From: Alphaproteobacteria bacterium
GTDB taxonomy: Bacteria; Pseudomonadota; Alphaproteobacteria; SHVP01
Assembly (NCBI GenBank): GCA_040216735.1
Contig: JAVJOO010000002.1
Span: 85,118-149,117 of the forward strand
Length of the DNA: 64,000 bases
Direction of reading: 5' to 3'
How positions within the stretch are numbered: position 1 is the stretch's first letter; every line of letters starts with the position of its first letter. This document shows positions 17,454 through 26,590 of the stretch, piece after piece. The position numbers and the translations under genes were made by a program. A model generated the notes under the pieces. That model did no database searches, was not told the origin of the DNA, and saw only the letters and a program-made list of their open reading frames with translations.

Positions 17454-18659
17454 CTACTCGCCGACCGGCGCCGATGCGCCGAATCGCCGGGTCAAAACCA
17501 ACGCGACCATGGTCAGGACACCCATCGCGCCGACGACCATCGCCATCGGCATTTGATCGCTCCCCGATGGCAACACGCCGACCACAACCACGGCAACCGA
17601 GGCCACGAGCATGGTGATAAAGCCATTCAACGAAGACGCGGCCCCGGCTTGGCGCGTCGCGACGCTGACCGCGCTTTGCGCCGCGCTCGGGAACACGTTG
17701 GATAATCCGAAGGCCACGACCGACATCGGCCCGACCATCGCCAAGATGGTCAGGAAGCCGGCCAGCGCGAGCCCCACCATCGCCATCGCCCCTGCAAATA
17801 CCAAGACCGAGCCGAACAGGATCATCCGCTCGGCGCCAAGCCGCACCGTGTAGCGCGTGGCAAAGGCCGCGCCCCCAAGGTTGAAGAACGTCGGGATCAG
17901 CGAATACCAGCCGTAAAGGTCCGGCGGCACGCCCAACAGTTCGATGAACACGAACGGGGCCGAGGCGATATAAACGAAGATGGTCGCCATCGCGAAACCC
18001 GCCGTGAGCGTGTGACCGACGAAGGCCCTGGAGCGCAGCAGACGCGGATAGACCATCAGCATGGTGAGGATGCTGCCGCCGACGCCCCGATCGCTCCCCG
18101 GCCGCGTCTCCTTGAGCAATACGACGAACAACACCAGCACCAGACCGCCGACGCCGGTCAGCACCCAGAAGATCGATTCCCAGCCGAAGGCCACCTGGAG
18201 ATACCCGCCCAGCACCGGCGCGAAGGCCGGTGCGACGCCCATCACCATCGCAACGAAAGCCATCAAGCGCGCGCCCTCGTCGCGGTCGAACAGATCGCGC
18301 ATGATCGCCCGCGCCAGCACCGGCCCGGCGCATCCGCCGAAGGCCTGAACGGCGCGCGCCACGATCAGCATTTCGATCGACGTCGATAGGGCTGACATCG
18401 CGCTGCCTAGAACGTAGATCGCTAGGCCCGCGAGGATCGCCGGGCGCCTGCCGTAGCGGTCCGAGAGCGGGCCATAGACCAGTTGCCCGAACGAGAAGGC
18501 CACCAAATAGGTGCTGAAGGTGAGCTGCACCTCGCCCGGCGTCGCGCCGAAATGGGCGGCGATCGCGGGCATTGCCGGGGTGTAGATGCCGATGGTGCTG
18601 TAGGCGACGGTCATCAAACAGACCATCAGGAAGATCAACAGCGGTACGCGTTCTTGCAC
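17454..18659 (-). CDS. Bcr/CflA-type multidrug efflux MFS transporter (tandem copy 2)
   Basis: A 401-residue 12-helix DHA1 family exporter. Marks are YSTIGIYTPAMPAIAAHFG in helix 1 (Tyr-x-PAMP), GPLSDRYGRRPAILAG between helices 2 and 3, and VQAFGGCAGPVLARAIMRDLF around helices 4-5. It follows 16 bases after the paralogous exporter 18676-19896, so both would be on one transcript. Replacement of the usual Asp in helix 1 by Gly-Ile-Tyr differs from the 8903 copy and suggests other substrates. Confidence 0.93.
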   Translation of the reverse strand: MQERVPLLIFLMVCLMTVAYSTIGIYTPAMPAIAAHFGATPGEVQLTFSTYLVAFSFGQLVYGPLSDRYGRRPAILAGLAIYVLGSAMSALSTSIEMLIVARAVQAFGGCAGPVLARAIMRDLFDRDEGARLMAFVAMVMGVAPAFAPVLGGYLQVAFGWESIFWVLTGVGGLVLVLFVVLLKETRPGSDRGVGGSILTMLMVYPRLLRSRAFVGHTLTAGFAMATIFVYIASAPFVFIELLGVPPDLYGWYSLIPTFFNLGGAAFATRYTVRLGAERMILFGSVLVFAGAMAMVGLALAGFLTILAMVGPMSVVAFGLSNVFPSAAQSAVSVATRQAGAASSLNGFITMLVASVAVVVVGVLPSGSDQMPMAMVVGAMGVLTMVALVLTRRFGASAPVGE

Positions 18660-18675
18660 GGTGTCGGTCCCGCCG

Positions 18676-19896
18676 CTATTCGCCGGGGGTGTGAACGGGG
18701 CTGCGCTTGCGCCCGGGGCCGCCGACCATCGCGACTGCGAAGGCCACGATCATGGTCACCGATACGATCCAGATCATCGGCATCGGCGTGCCGTCGGCGA
18801 GCAGGCCGACAACCGTGATCGCCACCGCTGCCGTGACCATTTGAATGAATCCGTAGAGCGCCGCGGCGGCGCCCGCGATCTGCGGAAACACGCTGATCGA
18901 GCCGGCCAAGGTACTCGGGAACAAGATCGCCATGCCGAAGGCCATGAAAGCAAGCGGGCCGAACAGGCTCCAAATATTCACCACACCGGCGATGCCAAGG
19001 GCCAAGAAGATCACCGCGCCGATCATCACCAGGGTCACCCCAAGCGGCACCATGCGGTCGACCCCGACCCGATCGGCGATCCGGCTGGTGACCCACGACC
19101 CCACCATGTAACCGCCGATTCCGGAAACCGAGAACCAGCCATAGGCGGAGGGCGAATATCCCAGAACCTCGATGACCGCGAAGGGGGCGCCGACTTGGAA
19201 CGCGAACATCGCCCCGAACACCAACGAGCCGACGCCGACGAAGCTCCAATAGACCGGTGAGCGCAGTAGGACGCCGTAGTTGGTGATCAAGGTGATCGGG
19301 CGCTGCGCGGCGTTGGCCTCGCGGTGCTTGTTGGTCTCAGGCATTTTCAGCGCGGCCACGAACACCGCCAGCGTGAACACCAGGACCGCGGCGAACGACG
19401 CGCGCCAATCAAACCATTCTTCGAGATAGCCGCCCAAGACCGGCGCGAAGGCCGGCGCCAGCCCCATCGCCAGGGCGATGTAGGCCATCACCTTGGCTGT
19501 TTCTTCGCGCGAATACATGTCGCGCATGATTGCCCGCGCCACCACCGGGCCCGAACAGGCGCCGAGCGCCTGTAACCCGCGCCCGACGATCAACAGGTCG
19601 ATCGATCGGTACACGCTGGGCAAGACGATGAGCAGAATCGTGGTCACCACGAAAATGATGAGCCCGCCCAACAACACCGGGCGCCGCCCAAAGCGATCCG
19701 ACAACGGTCCGTAAATCAACTGGCCCACGGCAAACGCGGCCATGTAGATGCTGATCGTCATCTGCACGCTGCCAGCGTCGGTGCCGAAATAATCGACCAT
19801 CGACGGCAACGACGGCGCGTAGATGTTTGTCGAAATGTGGCCGGTCGCGATCAAGCCGGTAAGAAAGGCGATAATAAGCGCGGGATGCCATGTCAT
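18676..19896 (-). CDS. Bcr/CflA-type multidrug efflux MFS transporter (tandem copy 1)
   Basis: A 406-residue 12-helix DHA1 exporter. It shows HISTNIYAPSLPSMVDYFG in helix 1, GPLSDRFGRRPVLLGG in the 2-3 loop and LQALGACSGPVVARAIMRDMY. It is the first gene of a two-gene tandem with 17454-18659. The two share about the same length and motifs, consistent with an old duplication. No regulator gene adjoins; the next gene upstream is divergent. Confidence 0.93.
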   Translation of the reverse strand: MTWHPALIIAFLTGLIATGHISTNIYAPSLPSMVDYFGTDAGSVQMTISIYMAAFAVGQLIYGPLSDRFGRRPVLLGGLIIFVVTTILLIVLPSVYRSIDLLIVGRGLQALGACSGPVVARAIMRDMYSREETAKVMAYIALAMGLAPAFAPVLGGYLEEWFDWRASFAAVLVFTLAVFVAALKMPETNKHREANAAQRPITLITNYGVLLRSPVYWSFVGVGSLVFGAMFAFQVGAPFAVIEVLGYSPSAYGWFSVSGIGGYMVGSWVTSRIADRVGVDRMVPLGVTLVMIGAVIFLALGIAGVVNIWSLFGPLAFMAFGMAILFPSTLAGSISVFPQIAGAAAALYGFIQMVTAAVAITVVGLLADGTPMPMIWIVSVTMIVAFAVAMVGGPGRKRSPVHTPGE

Positions 19897-20121
19897 GAGC
19901 GCTTAGAATGTCCTTTCTGAACCGGCCGCGTTGGAGGGTGGCCTCAGCCGGTAGCGCGGCGGGGACGCCACGTTCGAGCATGGCGGGAGAATCATTGTAG
20001 AACGCCGGACCGGCGCGGTATACGCACAGGAACGTCGGCCTTATGTTGTACGGACATGCGTGGTATGACCCCGAAGCATGTTCGGCCCGCGAGGCAGCGG
20101 GCCCCAACCGGATAGCGCCCC

Positions 20122-20313
20122 ATGAGTACGGTTTTTTTCGTTCTGTTCGCGATCAGTCTCGCCGCCGTGGTCCTGTCGCTGTTCGCCGGCCTCCTGACGA
20201 TGGCGCGGCCGGGCGAGGCGAACCGCCGCCGCAGCAACCTGTTGATGCGCGCGCGCCTGATCAGCCAAGGCAGCGTTGTGCTGTTCTTCGTTCTCTTTCT
20301 TCTCACCAAATAG
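20122..20313 (+). CDS. Small twin-transmembrane protein, HIG1 domain-like
   Basis: A 63-residue membrane protein with two helices (residues about 4-24 and 46-61) joined by a basic loop ANRRRSNLLMRARLISQ, which is the HIG1_N pattern (RRSNKLMRAR). HIG1 proteins associate with cytochrome oxidase and respiratory supercomplexes in mitochondria and alphaproteobacteria. The gene sits 17 bases before the adenosyltransferase gene and this order recurs in alphaproteobacteria ahead of etfBA. Role here is inferred from the family. Confidence 0.85.
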   Translation: MSTVFFVLFAISLAAVVLSLFAGLLTMARPGEANRRRSNLLMRARLISQGSVVLFFVLFLLTK

Positions 20314-20330
20314 CCAGCCCGTAGCCCGCC

Positions 20331-20891
20331 ATGGTCAAACTGACGCGCATCTATACCCGGGGCGGCGACAAGGGGGAGACCTCGCTGGTCAGCGGCGACC
20401 GCGTGCCAAAGCACGACCTGCGCGTTGCCGCCTTCGGCACGGTCGATGAAACCAATGCCGTGATCGGATTGGTCCGGCTGCACACGACGGGCGACGCCGA
20501 TGCCCTGTTGGGGCGCATCCAGGACGATTTGTTCGACCTCGGCGCCGATCTCGGCAATCCCTCCGAAGATATGTCGGACGCGAGCCTGCGCATCGTCGCC
20601 GCCCAGGTGACCCGCCTGGAACAGGAAATCGACGCGATGAACGCCGACCTGTCGCCGCTGACCTCGTTCGTCCTGCCGGGCGGGACGCCGGCTGCGGCCT
20701 ACCTGCACCAGGCCCGCACGGTGTGCCGCCGTGCCGAACGCCTCGCCACCGAGCTTGCTGCCGTGGCGCCGATCAATCCCGAGGCCGTGCGCTATCTCAA
20801 TCGTTTATCGGACTTATTTTTCGTTGCCGCCCGCTATCTCAACGACAAAGGGGCCGGCGATATTCTGTGGCGGCCCGGGGCAAACCGGTAA
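20331..20891 (+). CDS. Cob(I)alamin adenosyltransferase, PduO type
   Basis: A 186-residue ATP:cob(I)alamin adenosyltransferase that makes adenosylcobalamin. The N-terminal TRIYTRGGDKGETSLVSG is the ATP-binding signature, AAFGTVDETNAVIG follows, and the C-terminal RTVCRRAERLATELA and YLNRLSDLFFVAARYLN complete the PduO trimeric fold. Its product is the cofactor of the class II ribonucleotide reductase encoded at 35261-37576 and, if present elsewhere, methylmalonyl-CoA mutase. It is probably cotranscribed with the HIG1-like gene. Confidence 0.95.
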   Translation: MVKLTRIYTRGGDKGETSLVSGDRVPKHDLRVAAFGTVDETNAVIGLVRLHTTGDADALLGRIQDDLFDLGADLGNPSEDMSDASLRIVAAQVTRLEQEIDAMNADLSPLTSFVLPGGTPAAAYLHQARTVCRRAERLATELAAVAPINPEAVRYLNRLSDLFFVAARYLNDKGAGDILWRPGANR

Positions 20892-20930
20892 ATTTGGCAC
20901 AAATCCGCGCGTCACGGACCCGTCATATGA

Positions 20931-20960
20931 TTGACTTCGCACATGCAAAATGCCTACGCT
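20931..20960 (+). promoter_or_regulatory. Candidate promoter upstream of etfBA
   Basis: TTGACT at 20931-20936 and TACGCT at 20955-20960 are separated by 18 bases, about 90 bases before the etfB start. The -35 is good, the -10 only fair. Confidence 0.3.
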
Positions 20961-21048
20961 GCGCCGCACACAATGACAGGCCGGTCTTGACCCCAGCCCG
21001 GCACGGATACCGATCCAGGGTCAACATAAAAGAGGGAGCGAACCGACG

Positions 21049-21798
21049 ATGAAAGTGCTCGTCGCGGTCAAGCGCGTCGTTGACTACAACGTCAAGATCC
21101 GCGTGAAGTCCGATAAATCCGGCGTCGAACTCGCCAACGTCAAAATGTCGATGAATCCGTTCGACGAAATTGCCGTCGAAGAGGCCGTCCGGCTGAAAGA
21201 AGCCAACAAGGCCGAGGAGATCGTCGCTGTTTCCATGGGCCCGCAACAGGCGCAGGAAACCATCCGCACGGCGCTGGCGATGGGCGCCGATCGCGGCATC
21301 CTGGTCAAGACCGACGCCGAACTGCAGCCGCTGGCCGTGGCCAAGCTGCTCAAGGCGATCGCCGATGCCGAAAAGCCCGACCTGATCATTCTGGGCAAGC
21401 AGGCGATCGACGACGACAGCAACCAGACCGGTCAAATGCTGGCGGCACTGCTGGGTTGGGCGCAGGGCACCTTTGCCTCCGAAATCGTGCTTGAGGGCGA
21501 CAGCGCCAAGGTCACCCGCGAAGTCGACGGCGGCCTTGAGACCGTCTCGCTCAAAATGCCGATCGTGGTCACCACGGACCTGCGTTTGAACGAGCCACGC
21601 TATGCGTCGCTGCCCAACATCATGAAGGCCAAGAAAAAGCCGATCGACGAAAAAAGCCCCGACGACTACGGCGTCGACGTCGCCCCGCGTCTCAAGACTC
21701 TGAAGGTCGAGGAGCCGCCCAAGCGCGAAGCCGGCATCAAGGTCGAGTCGGTCGCCGAACTGGTCAACAAACTCCGCAACGAGGCAAAGGTAATCTGA
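21049..21798 (+). CDS. etfB: Electron transfer flavoprotein beta subunit
   Basis: A 249-residue ETF beta subunit, the AMP-binding half of the flavoprotein that carries electrons from acyl-CoA and other dehydrogenases to ETF:quinone oxidoreductase. It begins [19 protein letters not shown], holds [16 protein letters not shown], and has [18 protein letters not shown] and the recognition loop near [20 protein letters not shown], all family signatures. It overlaps etfA by one base (TGATG) and is translationally coupled to it. Confidence 0.98.
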   Translation: MKVLVAVKRVVDYNVKIRVKSDKSGVELANVKMSMNPFDEIAVEEAVRLKEANKAEEIVAVSMGPQQAQETIRTALAMGADRGILVKTDAELQPLAVAKLLKAIADAEKPDLIILGKQAIDDDSNQTGQMLAALLGWAQGTFASEIVLEGDSAKVTREVDGGLETVSLKMPIVVTTDLRLNEPRYASLPNIMKAKKKPIDEKSPDDYGVDVAPRLKTLKVEEPPKREAGIKVESVAELVNKLRNEAKVI

Positions 21799-22739
21799 TG
21801 TCCGTACTTGTCCTCGCCGAACACGACAACAATTCGGTCAAGCCGGCAACGCTGAGTGCCGTCACCGCCGCCATCGCCCTCGACGCCGACGTTCATGTGT
21901 TGGTTGCCGGCCAGGATTGCGCCGCCGCCGCGGACGCCGCCGCCAAGATCGCTGGCGTCACCAAGGTGTTGAAGGCCGACGGGCCCGCCTACGGGCATGC
22001 GCTGGCCGAAACCTTGGCCCCGCTCCTGGTCGGTCTCGCCACAAACTACGCCGCCGTGCTGGCCCCGGCCACGACCAACGGTAAGAACGTCATGCCGCGG
22101 GTCGCGGCGTTGCTCGATGTCGCACAGATCTCCGACATTGTGGCGGTCGAATCGGCGGATACCTTTATCCGCCCGATCTACGCCGGTAATGCGATGGCAA
22201 CCGTTCAATCGAGCGATTCGGTCAAGATCATCACCGTCCGCGCGACCGGCTTCGATGCCGCGGCGGCCGAAGGCGGAAGCGCCGCGGTCGAAGACGTCGC
22301 GGCGGCGGACGATCCCGGCCTGTCGAGCTTCGTCGGCCAGGAACTCTCCAAGTCCGAACGGCCCGAACTGACCAGCGCCCGCGTCATCATTTCCGGCGGT
22401 CGCGGCATGCAGAACGGCGAGAACTTCGCGATGCTGGAAAAGGTCGCGGACTTGCTTGGCGCCGCCGTCGGCGCCAGCCGCGCCGCGGTCGACGCCGGCT
22501 TTGTGCCCAACGACTATCAGGTCGGGCAAACCGGCAAGATCGTCGCCCCCGACCTCTACGTCGCGGTCGGCATTTCCGGCGCGATCCAGCATTTGGCCGG
22601 GATGAAGGACAGCAAAGTCATCGTCGCGATCAACAAGGACGAGGAAGCGCCGATCTTCCAGGTCGCCGACTACGGCATCGTGGGCGATCTGTTCAAGCTC
22701 GTCCCCGAGCTCGAAGAAGAACTCAAAAAAGCGAGCTGA
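21798..22739 (+). CDS. etfA: Electron transfer flavoprotein alpha subunit
   Basis: A 313-residue ETF alpha subunit binding FAD. The C-terminal domain has the FAD signature including [49 protein letters not shown] and [21 protein letters not shown]. Downstream after three bases comes a 3-hydroxyacyl-CoA dehydrogenase gene, so this cluster couples fatty acid or butyrate oxidation to the respiratory chain. Confidence 0.98.
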   Translation: MSVLVLAEHDNNSVKPATLSAVTAAIALDADVHVLVAGQDCAAAADAAAKIAGVTKVLKADGPAYGHALAETLAPLLVGLATNYAAVLAPATTNGKNVMPRVAALLDVAQISDIVAVESADTFIRPIYAGNAMATVQSSDSVKIITVRATGFDAAAAEGGSAAVEDVAAADDPGLSSFVGQELSKSERPELTSARVIISGGRGMQNGENFAMLEKVADLLGAAVGASRAAVDAGFVPNDYQVGQTGKIVAPDLYVAVGISGAIQHLAGMKDSKVIVAINKDEEAPIFQVADYGIVGDLFKLVPELEEELKKAS

Positions 22740-22742
22740 ACG

Positions 22743-23657
22743 ATGAACGCGCCCGTCACGATCAAGAGCGAGACCACCATGGTCGACATCAAGGAAATCG
22801 GCATTATCGGCGCAGGCCAAATGGGCAGCGGTATCGCCCATGTGGCGTCGCTGGCGGGCTATGCGGTCAAACTGATCGACATCGACCAAAAGCAACTGGA
22901 CAAGGCGCTCGCCACGATCAAGCGCAACATGGACCGGCAGGTCAACCGCGAGAAAATCGCGTCGGGCGACCGCGACGCCGCGATCGCCCGCATTGCGACC
23001 GGCACCGACTACGGCCCCTTGAAGAACGCCGACCTTGTGATCGAGGCCGCGACCGAAAGCGAAGAGACAAAGCGCAAGATATTCCAGGCGCTGTGTCCGG
23101 CGATTCGGCCCGACGCGTTGATCGCGACCAACACATCGTCGATCTCGATCACCCGGCTCGCATCGACCACCGACCGGCCGCACAAGTTCATCGGCCTGCA
23201 CTTCATGAACCCCGTGCCGGTGATGGAGTTGGTCGAACTGATCCGCGGCATCGCGACCGACGTGCCGACCTTCGAGGCGGTCAAGGCGGTGGCCATCGCG
23301 CTCGGGAAGACTCCCGCGGTATCCGAAGATTTCCCGGCGTTTATCGTCAACCGGATCCTGCTGCCGATGGTCAACGAAGCGATCTACACCCTCTATGAGG
23401 GCGTGGGCTCGGTCGAAGCCATCGACACAAGCATGAAGCTCGGCGCGAACCATCCGATGGGGCCGCTCGAACTCGCCGACTTTATCGGTTTGGATACCTG
23501 CCTCGCGATCATGCAGGTACTGTACGAGGGCCTCGCCGATTCGAAATACCGCCCCTGCCCGTTGCTGGTGAAATACGTCGAGGCCGGCTGGCTCGGCAAG
23601 AAAAGCGGGCGCGGCTTCTACGATTACTCGGGCGACACCCCCGTCCCCACCCGCTAG
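22743..23657 (+). CDS. 3-hydroxybutyryl-CoA dehydrogenase
   Basis: A 304-residue NAD(P)-dependent 3-hydroxyacyl-CoA dehydrogenase. It has the Rossmann motif GIIGAGQMGSGIAH, IDIDQKQL at strand 2, ATNTSSISITRLA, HFMNPVPVMELVE with the catalytic His, and the C-terminal KSGRGFYDY. The length and sequence are those of stand-alone HbdA/PaaH/FadB2 proteins, not the multifunctional FadB. The first 12 residues may be spurious: MVDIKEIGII at 22779 is an alternative start. It lies 3 bases after etfA in the same operon. Confidence 0.95.
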   Translation: MNAPVTIKSETTMVDIKEIGIIGAGQMGSGIAHVASLAGYAVKLIDIDQKQLDKALATIKRNMDRQVNREKIASGDRDAAIARIATGTDYGPLKNADLVIEAATESEETKRKIFQALCPAIRPDALIATNTSSISITRLASTTDRPHKFIGLHFMNPVPVMELVELIRGIATDVPTFEAVKAVAIALGKTPAVSEDFPAFIVNRILLPMVNEAIYTLYEGVGSVEAIDTSMKLGANHPMGPLELADFIGLDTCLAIMQVLYEGLADSKYRPCPLLVKYVEAGWLGKKSGRGFYDYSGDTPVPTR

Positions 23658-23758
23658 CGCTCCCCCAAGGCCCTGAATTGCCGGTGGGCGCGCGCCTTGC
23701 GCCCTAGCCGCGCCAACTCGCGCGCCTGTATGATGACCGCGAACCAACGAGCCCGACG

Positions 23759-25171
23759 ATGACCGCAAAGACGCCAAAGAAAGCCGATTCCGCGAACGCC
23801 CTTTGGGGCGGACGGTTCGCTGCGGGCCCCTCGGCGATCATGGCGCGGATCAATGCGTCGATCGATGTCGACCGGCGGCTCTATAAGCAAGACATCGCTG
23901 GCTCGCGGGCGCACTGCCGAATGCTGGTCGATGCCGGGATCATCCCGGCCGCCGACGGCACCGCCATCCTGGGCGGCCTCGACACCATCGAAGGCGAAAT
24001 CGACGCGGGCACCTTCACGTTCAGCGCGGCGCTCGAAGACATCCATATGAACGTCGAGGCCCGCCTCAAGGCCTTGATCGGCGAACCTGCTGGGCGCCTC
24101 CATACCGCACGCTCGCGCAACGACCAGGTTGCCACGGATTTCCGGCTGTGGGTGCGCGATGCGATCGACGGGCTCGACGCAGGGCTGGCCGACTTGCAGC
24201 ATAGCTTGCTTGCCCGTGCCGATGAGCATGCCGAAACCATCATGCCGGGCTTTACCCATCTGCAAACCGCCCAGCCGGTAACCTTCGGCCACCATCTGTT
24301 GGCGTATGCGGAAATGATCGACCGCGACCGCGGCCGGTTGCGCGACGCCCGGGCGCGGCTCAACGAATCACCCTTGGGGGCGGGCGCGCTCGCGGGCACG
24401 TCGTTCCCGATCGACCGGCACCGGACCGCCACGGCGCTCGGGTTCGACCGGCCGGCGGCGAATTCGCTCGACGCCGTGTCCGACCGGGATTTCGCCATCG
24501 AGTTCCTCGCCGCCTGTTCGCTGGCCGCCGTGCACCTGTCGCGCCTTGCTGAAGAAATCGTTATTTGGATGAGCGCACCGTTCCGCTTCGTCACGCTGTC
24601 GGATGCGTTCTCCACCGGCTCCTCGATGATGCCGCAAAAACGCAATCCCGATGCTGCCGAACTCGTGCGCGGCAAAAGCGGTCGCGTTATCGGCGACTTG
24701 ACCGCTCTATTGGTCACGCTGAAGGGACTGCCCCTGACCTATTTCAAGGACATGCAAGAAGACAAGGAACCTGTCTTCGATGCCTACGATTCGTTGGAAC
24801 TGTCCGTCGCCGCGATGAGCGGCATGGTGCGCGACCTGAGCGTCCATGCCCCGGCAATGCGGGCCGCCGCCGCGCAGGGCTTTTCGACCGCGACCGATCT
24901 TGCCGATTGGCTCGTGCGCGAAGCTGGCGTGCCGTTCCGCGACGCCCACGAAATTGCCGGCCGCGCGGTACGGACAGCCGAGGCCAAGGGCTGCCCCGAT
25001 CTGGCCGGGCTGACACTGGACGACCTGCGCGCGATCGATCCGCGCTTCGAGGCCGGTGTGTTGGACGTTCTGTCGGTCGAGTCCTCGGTCGCCAGCCGCA
25101 ACAGCTATGGCGGCACCGCGCCCACCCGTGTGCGCGAACAAATCGCGGCATTCCGCGCACGGTTGGCGTGA
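23759..25171 (+). CDS. argH: Argininosuccinate lyase
   Basis: A 470-residue argininosuccinate lyase, last step of arginine synthesis. Signature [15 protein letters not shown] (fumarase/lyase family) is intact, with [11 protein letters not shown] at the start, [17 protein letters not shown] and [18 protein letters not shown], which contribute catalytic His and Thr. Normal length. Its TGA overlaps the GTG of the small lipoprotein gene, a conserved argH-lptM-lysA order in alphaproteobacteria. Confidence 0.98.
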   Translation: MTAKTPKKADSANALWGGRFAAGPSAIMARINASIDVDRRLYKQDIAGSRAHCRMLVDAGIIPAADGTAILGGLDTIEGEIDAGTFTFSAALEDIHMNVEARLKALIGEPAGRLHTARSRNDQVATDFRLWVRDAIDGLDAGLADLQHSLLARADEHAETIMPGFTHLQTAQPVTFGHHLLAYAEMIDRDRGRLRDARARLNESPLGAGALAGTSFPIDRHRTATALGFDRPAANSLDAVSDRDFAIEFLAACSLAAVHLSRLAEEIVIWMSAPFRFVTLSDAFSTGSSMMPQKRNPDAAELVRGKSGRVIGDLTALLVTLKGLPLTYFKDMQEDKEPVFDAYDSLELSVAAMSGMVRDLSVHAPAMRAAAAQGFSTATDLADWLVREAGVPFRDAHEIAGRAVRTAEAKGCPDLAGLTLDDLRAIDPRFEAGVLDVLSVESSVASRNSYGGTAPTRVREQIAAFRARLA

Positions 25172-25287
25172 TCCGTCTCCTCATCGTCTTTGTGATCGCC
25201 GCCGCGCTCGGCGCGGGGATGTCGTCGTGCGGCAAAAAGGGCGACCTGCAACCGCCCCCGGACAAAAAAGAACAGCGGCGCTCCTGA
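25168..25287 (+). CDS. LptM-like small lipoprotein
   Basis: A 39-residue lipoprotein: hydrophobic signal peptide, then lipobox ending MSSC, followed by [13 protein letters not shown]. This CGxKGxL-Pro pattern is that of LptM (YifL), which assists assembly of the LptD lipopolysaccharide translocon. I set the start at the GTG at 25168, which overlaps the argH stop by four bases (GTGA), giving translational coupling. It is too short for most gene finders. Confidence 0.82.
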   Translation: MIRLLIVFVIAAALGAGMSSCGKKGDLQPPPDKKEQRRS

Positions 25288-25303
25288 GCGCGGAGGATCT
25301 TTC

Positions 25304-26569
25304 GTGGATCATTTCACCTACAAGAACGGTGTTCTGAACGCCGAAGACGTGCCGTTGCCGGAGCTCGCCGCTGCCGTCGGCACGCCGTTCTACTGCTATT
25401 CCACCGCGACCTTGCAGCGCCACTACCGGGTCTTCGCCGAAGCGCTCAAGGGGCTCGACGCGCAAATATTCTATGCCGTCAAAGCCAACGACAACCTCGC
25501 CGTCATCCGCACTCTGGCCGACGCGGGCGCCGGCGCCGACGTAGTCTCGGGCGGCGAGATACGAAAGGTCCGCGCCGCCGGCATCCCGCCCGAACGGATC
25601 GTGTTCTCCGGCGTCGGCAAGACGCGCGAGGAAATGGCCTACGCGCTCGATACCGGCATTCTCCAATTCAACGTCGAATCCGAACCTGAACTTGAGGCCC
25701 TGAGCGAGGTCGCAAGCGCGCGCAACGCGACCGTCGATATCGCGATCCGAATCAATCCCGATGTCGACGCCGGGACCCACAAAAAGATCTCCACCGGCCG
25801 CAAGGACAACAAGTTCGGCATTCCCTGGCCCGAAGCCCGCGCCGTCTTCGCCGCGGCAGCCGAAAAGCCCGGACTCGCCGTTCGCGGCGTCGCGATTCAC
25901 ATCGGCTCGCAATTGACGCAGCTCGCGCCGTTCGAAGCGGCGTTCAGAATCGCGGCCGACGCCGTCCGCCAGTTGCGCAGTGACGGCCATGCGATCGAGC
26001 GGCTCGACCTCGGCGGCGGCCTGGGCGTGCCCTACGGGATCGCCGATCCGCCCACCCCGGCCGACTACGGTGCGATGGTCAAGCGGGTAACCGCCGGCCT
26101 GGGCTGCACCTTGATGTTCGAGCCGGGCCGGCTGATCGTCGCCAATGCGGGCATTTTGGTGACCCGCGTGATTTACGTGAAGCGCACCCCGCACAAGGTC
26201 TTCGTCATCACCGATGCGGCGATGAACGATTTGATCCGCCCGACGCTGTACGGCGCCCACCATGCGGTCGCGCCGGTCCTCGAAGTCCGTGCCCAGGGCG
26301 CCTTGGAGACCGTCGATATTGTCGGGCCGGTCTGCGAAACCGGCGACGTTTTAGCGGAAAACCGGGAAATGGCCGCACCGCTCGCGGACGATTTACTCGT
26401 TCTGCGCTCGGCCGGGGCCTATGGTGCCGTGATGGCCTCGACCTATAATGCGCGGCCACTTGTGCCTGAGGTCATGGTCAAGGGAACGGCCCATGCGGTT
26501 GTCAGGAAGCGTCAGACCTACGAAGAGCTTCTGGCCGCCAACGCCCTTCCGGATTGGCTGTCGCCTTAG
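25304..26569 (+). CDS. lysA: Diaminopimelate decarboxylase
   Basis: A 421-residue PLP-dependent, fold III decarboxylase that converts meso-diaminopimelate to lysine. It shows the PLP-lysine motif FYAVKANDN, HIGSQLTQLAPF, RLDLGGGLGVPY, the GPVCETGDVLAENREM substrate-binding motif with the catalytic Cys, and GAYGAVMASTYN. Normal length. It follows the lipoprotein gene by 16 bases and precedes a DUF4175 gene, all one strand. Confidence 0.97.
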   Translation: MDHFTYKNGVLNAEDVPLPELAAAVGTPFYCYSTATLQRHYRVFAEALKGLDAQIFYAVKANDNLAVIRTLADAGAGADVVSGGEIRKVRAAGIPPERIVFSGVGKTREEMAYALDTGILQFNVESEPELEALSEVASARNATVDIAIRINPDVDAGTHKKISTGRKDNKFGIPWPEARAVFAAAAEKPGLAVRGVAIHIGSQLTQLAPFEAAFRIAADAVRQLRSDGHAIERLDLGGGLGVPYGIADPPTPADYGAMVKRVTAGLGCTLMFEPGRLIVANAGILVTRVIYVKRTPHKVFVITDAAMNDLIRPTLYGAHHAVAPVLEVRAQGALETVDIVGPVCETGDVLAENREMAAPLADDLLVLRSAGAYGAVMASTYNARPLVPEVMVKGTAHAVVRKRQTYEELLAANALPDWLSP

Positions 26570-26590
26570 GGTTCCGTTCCGGGGAGTTCG

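Noticed and set aside
21666..23777. A very long minus-strand reading frame antisense to etfBA and the hydroxyacyl-CoA dehydrogenase gene
   Set aside because: It is the complementary frame of high-GC coding genes; its protein is Arg/Asp/Gly-rich with no domain.
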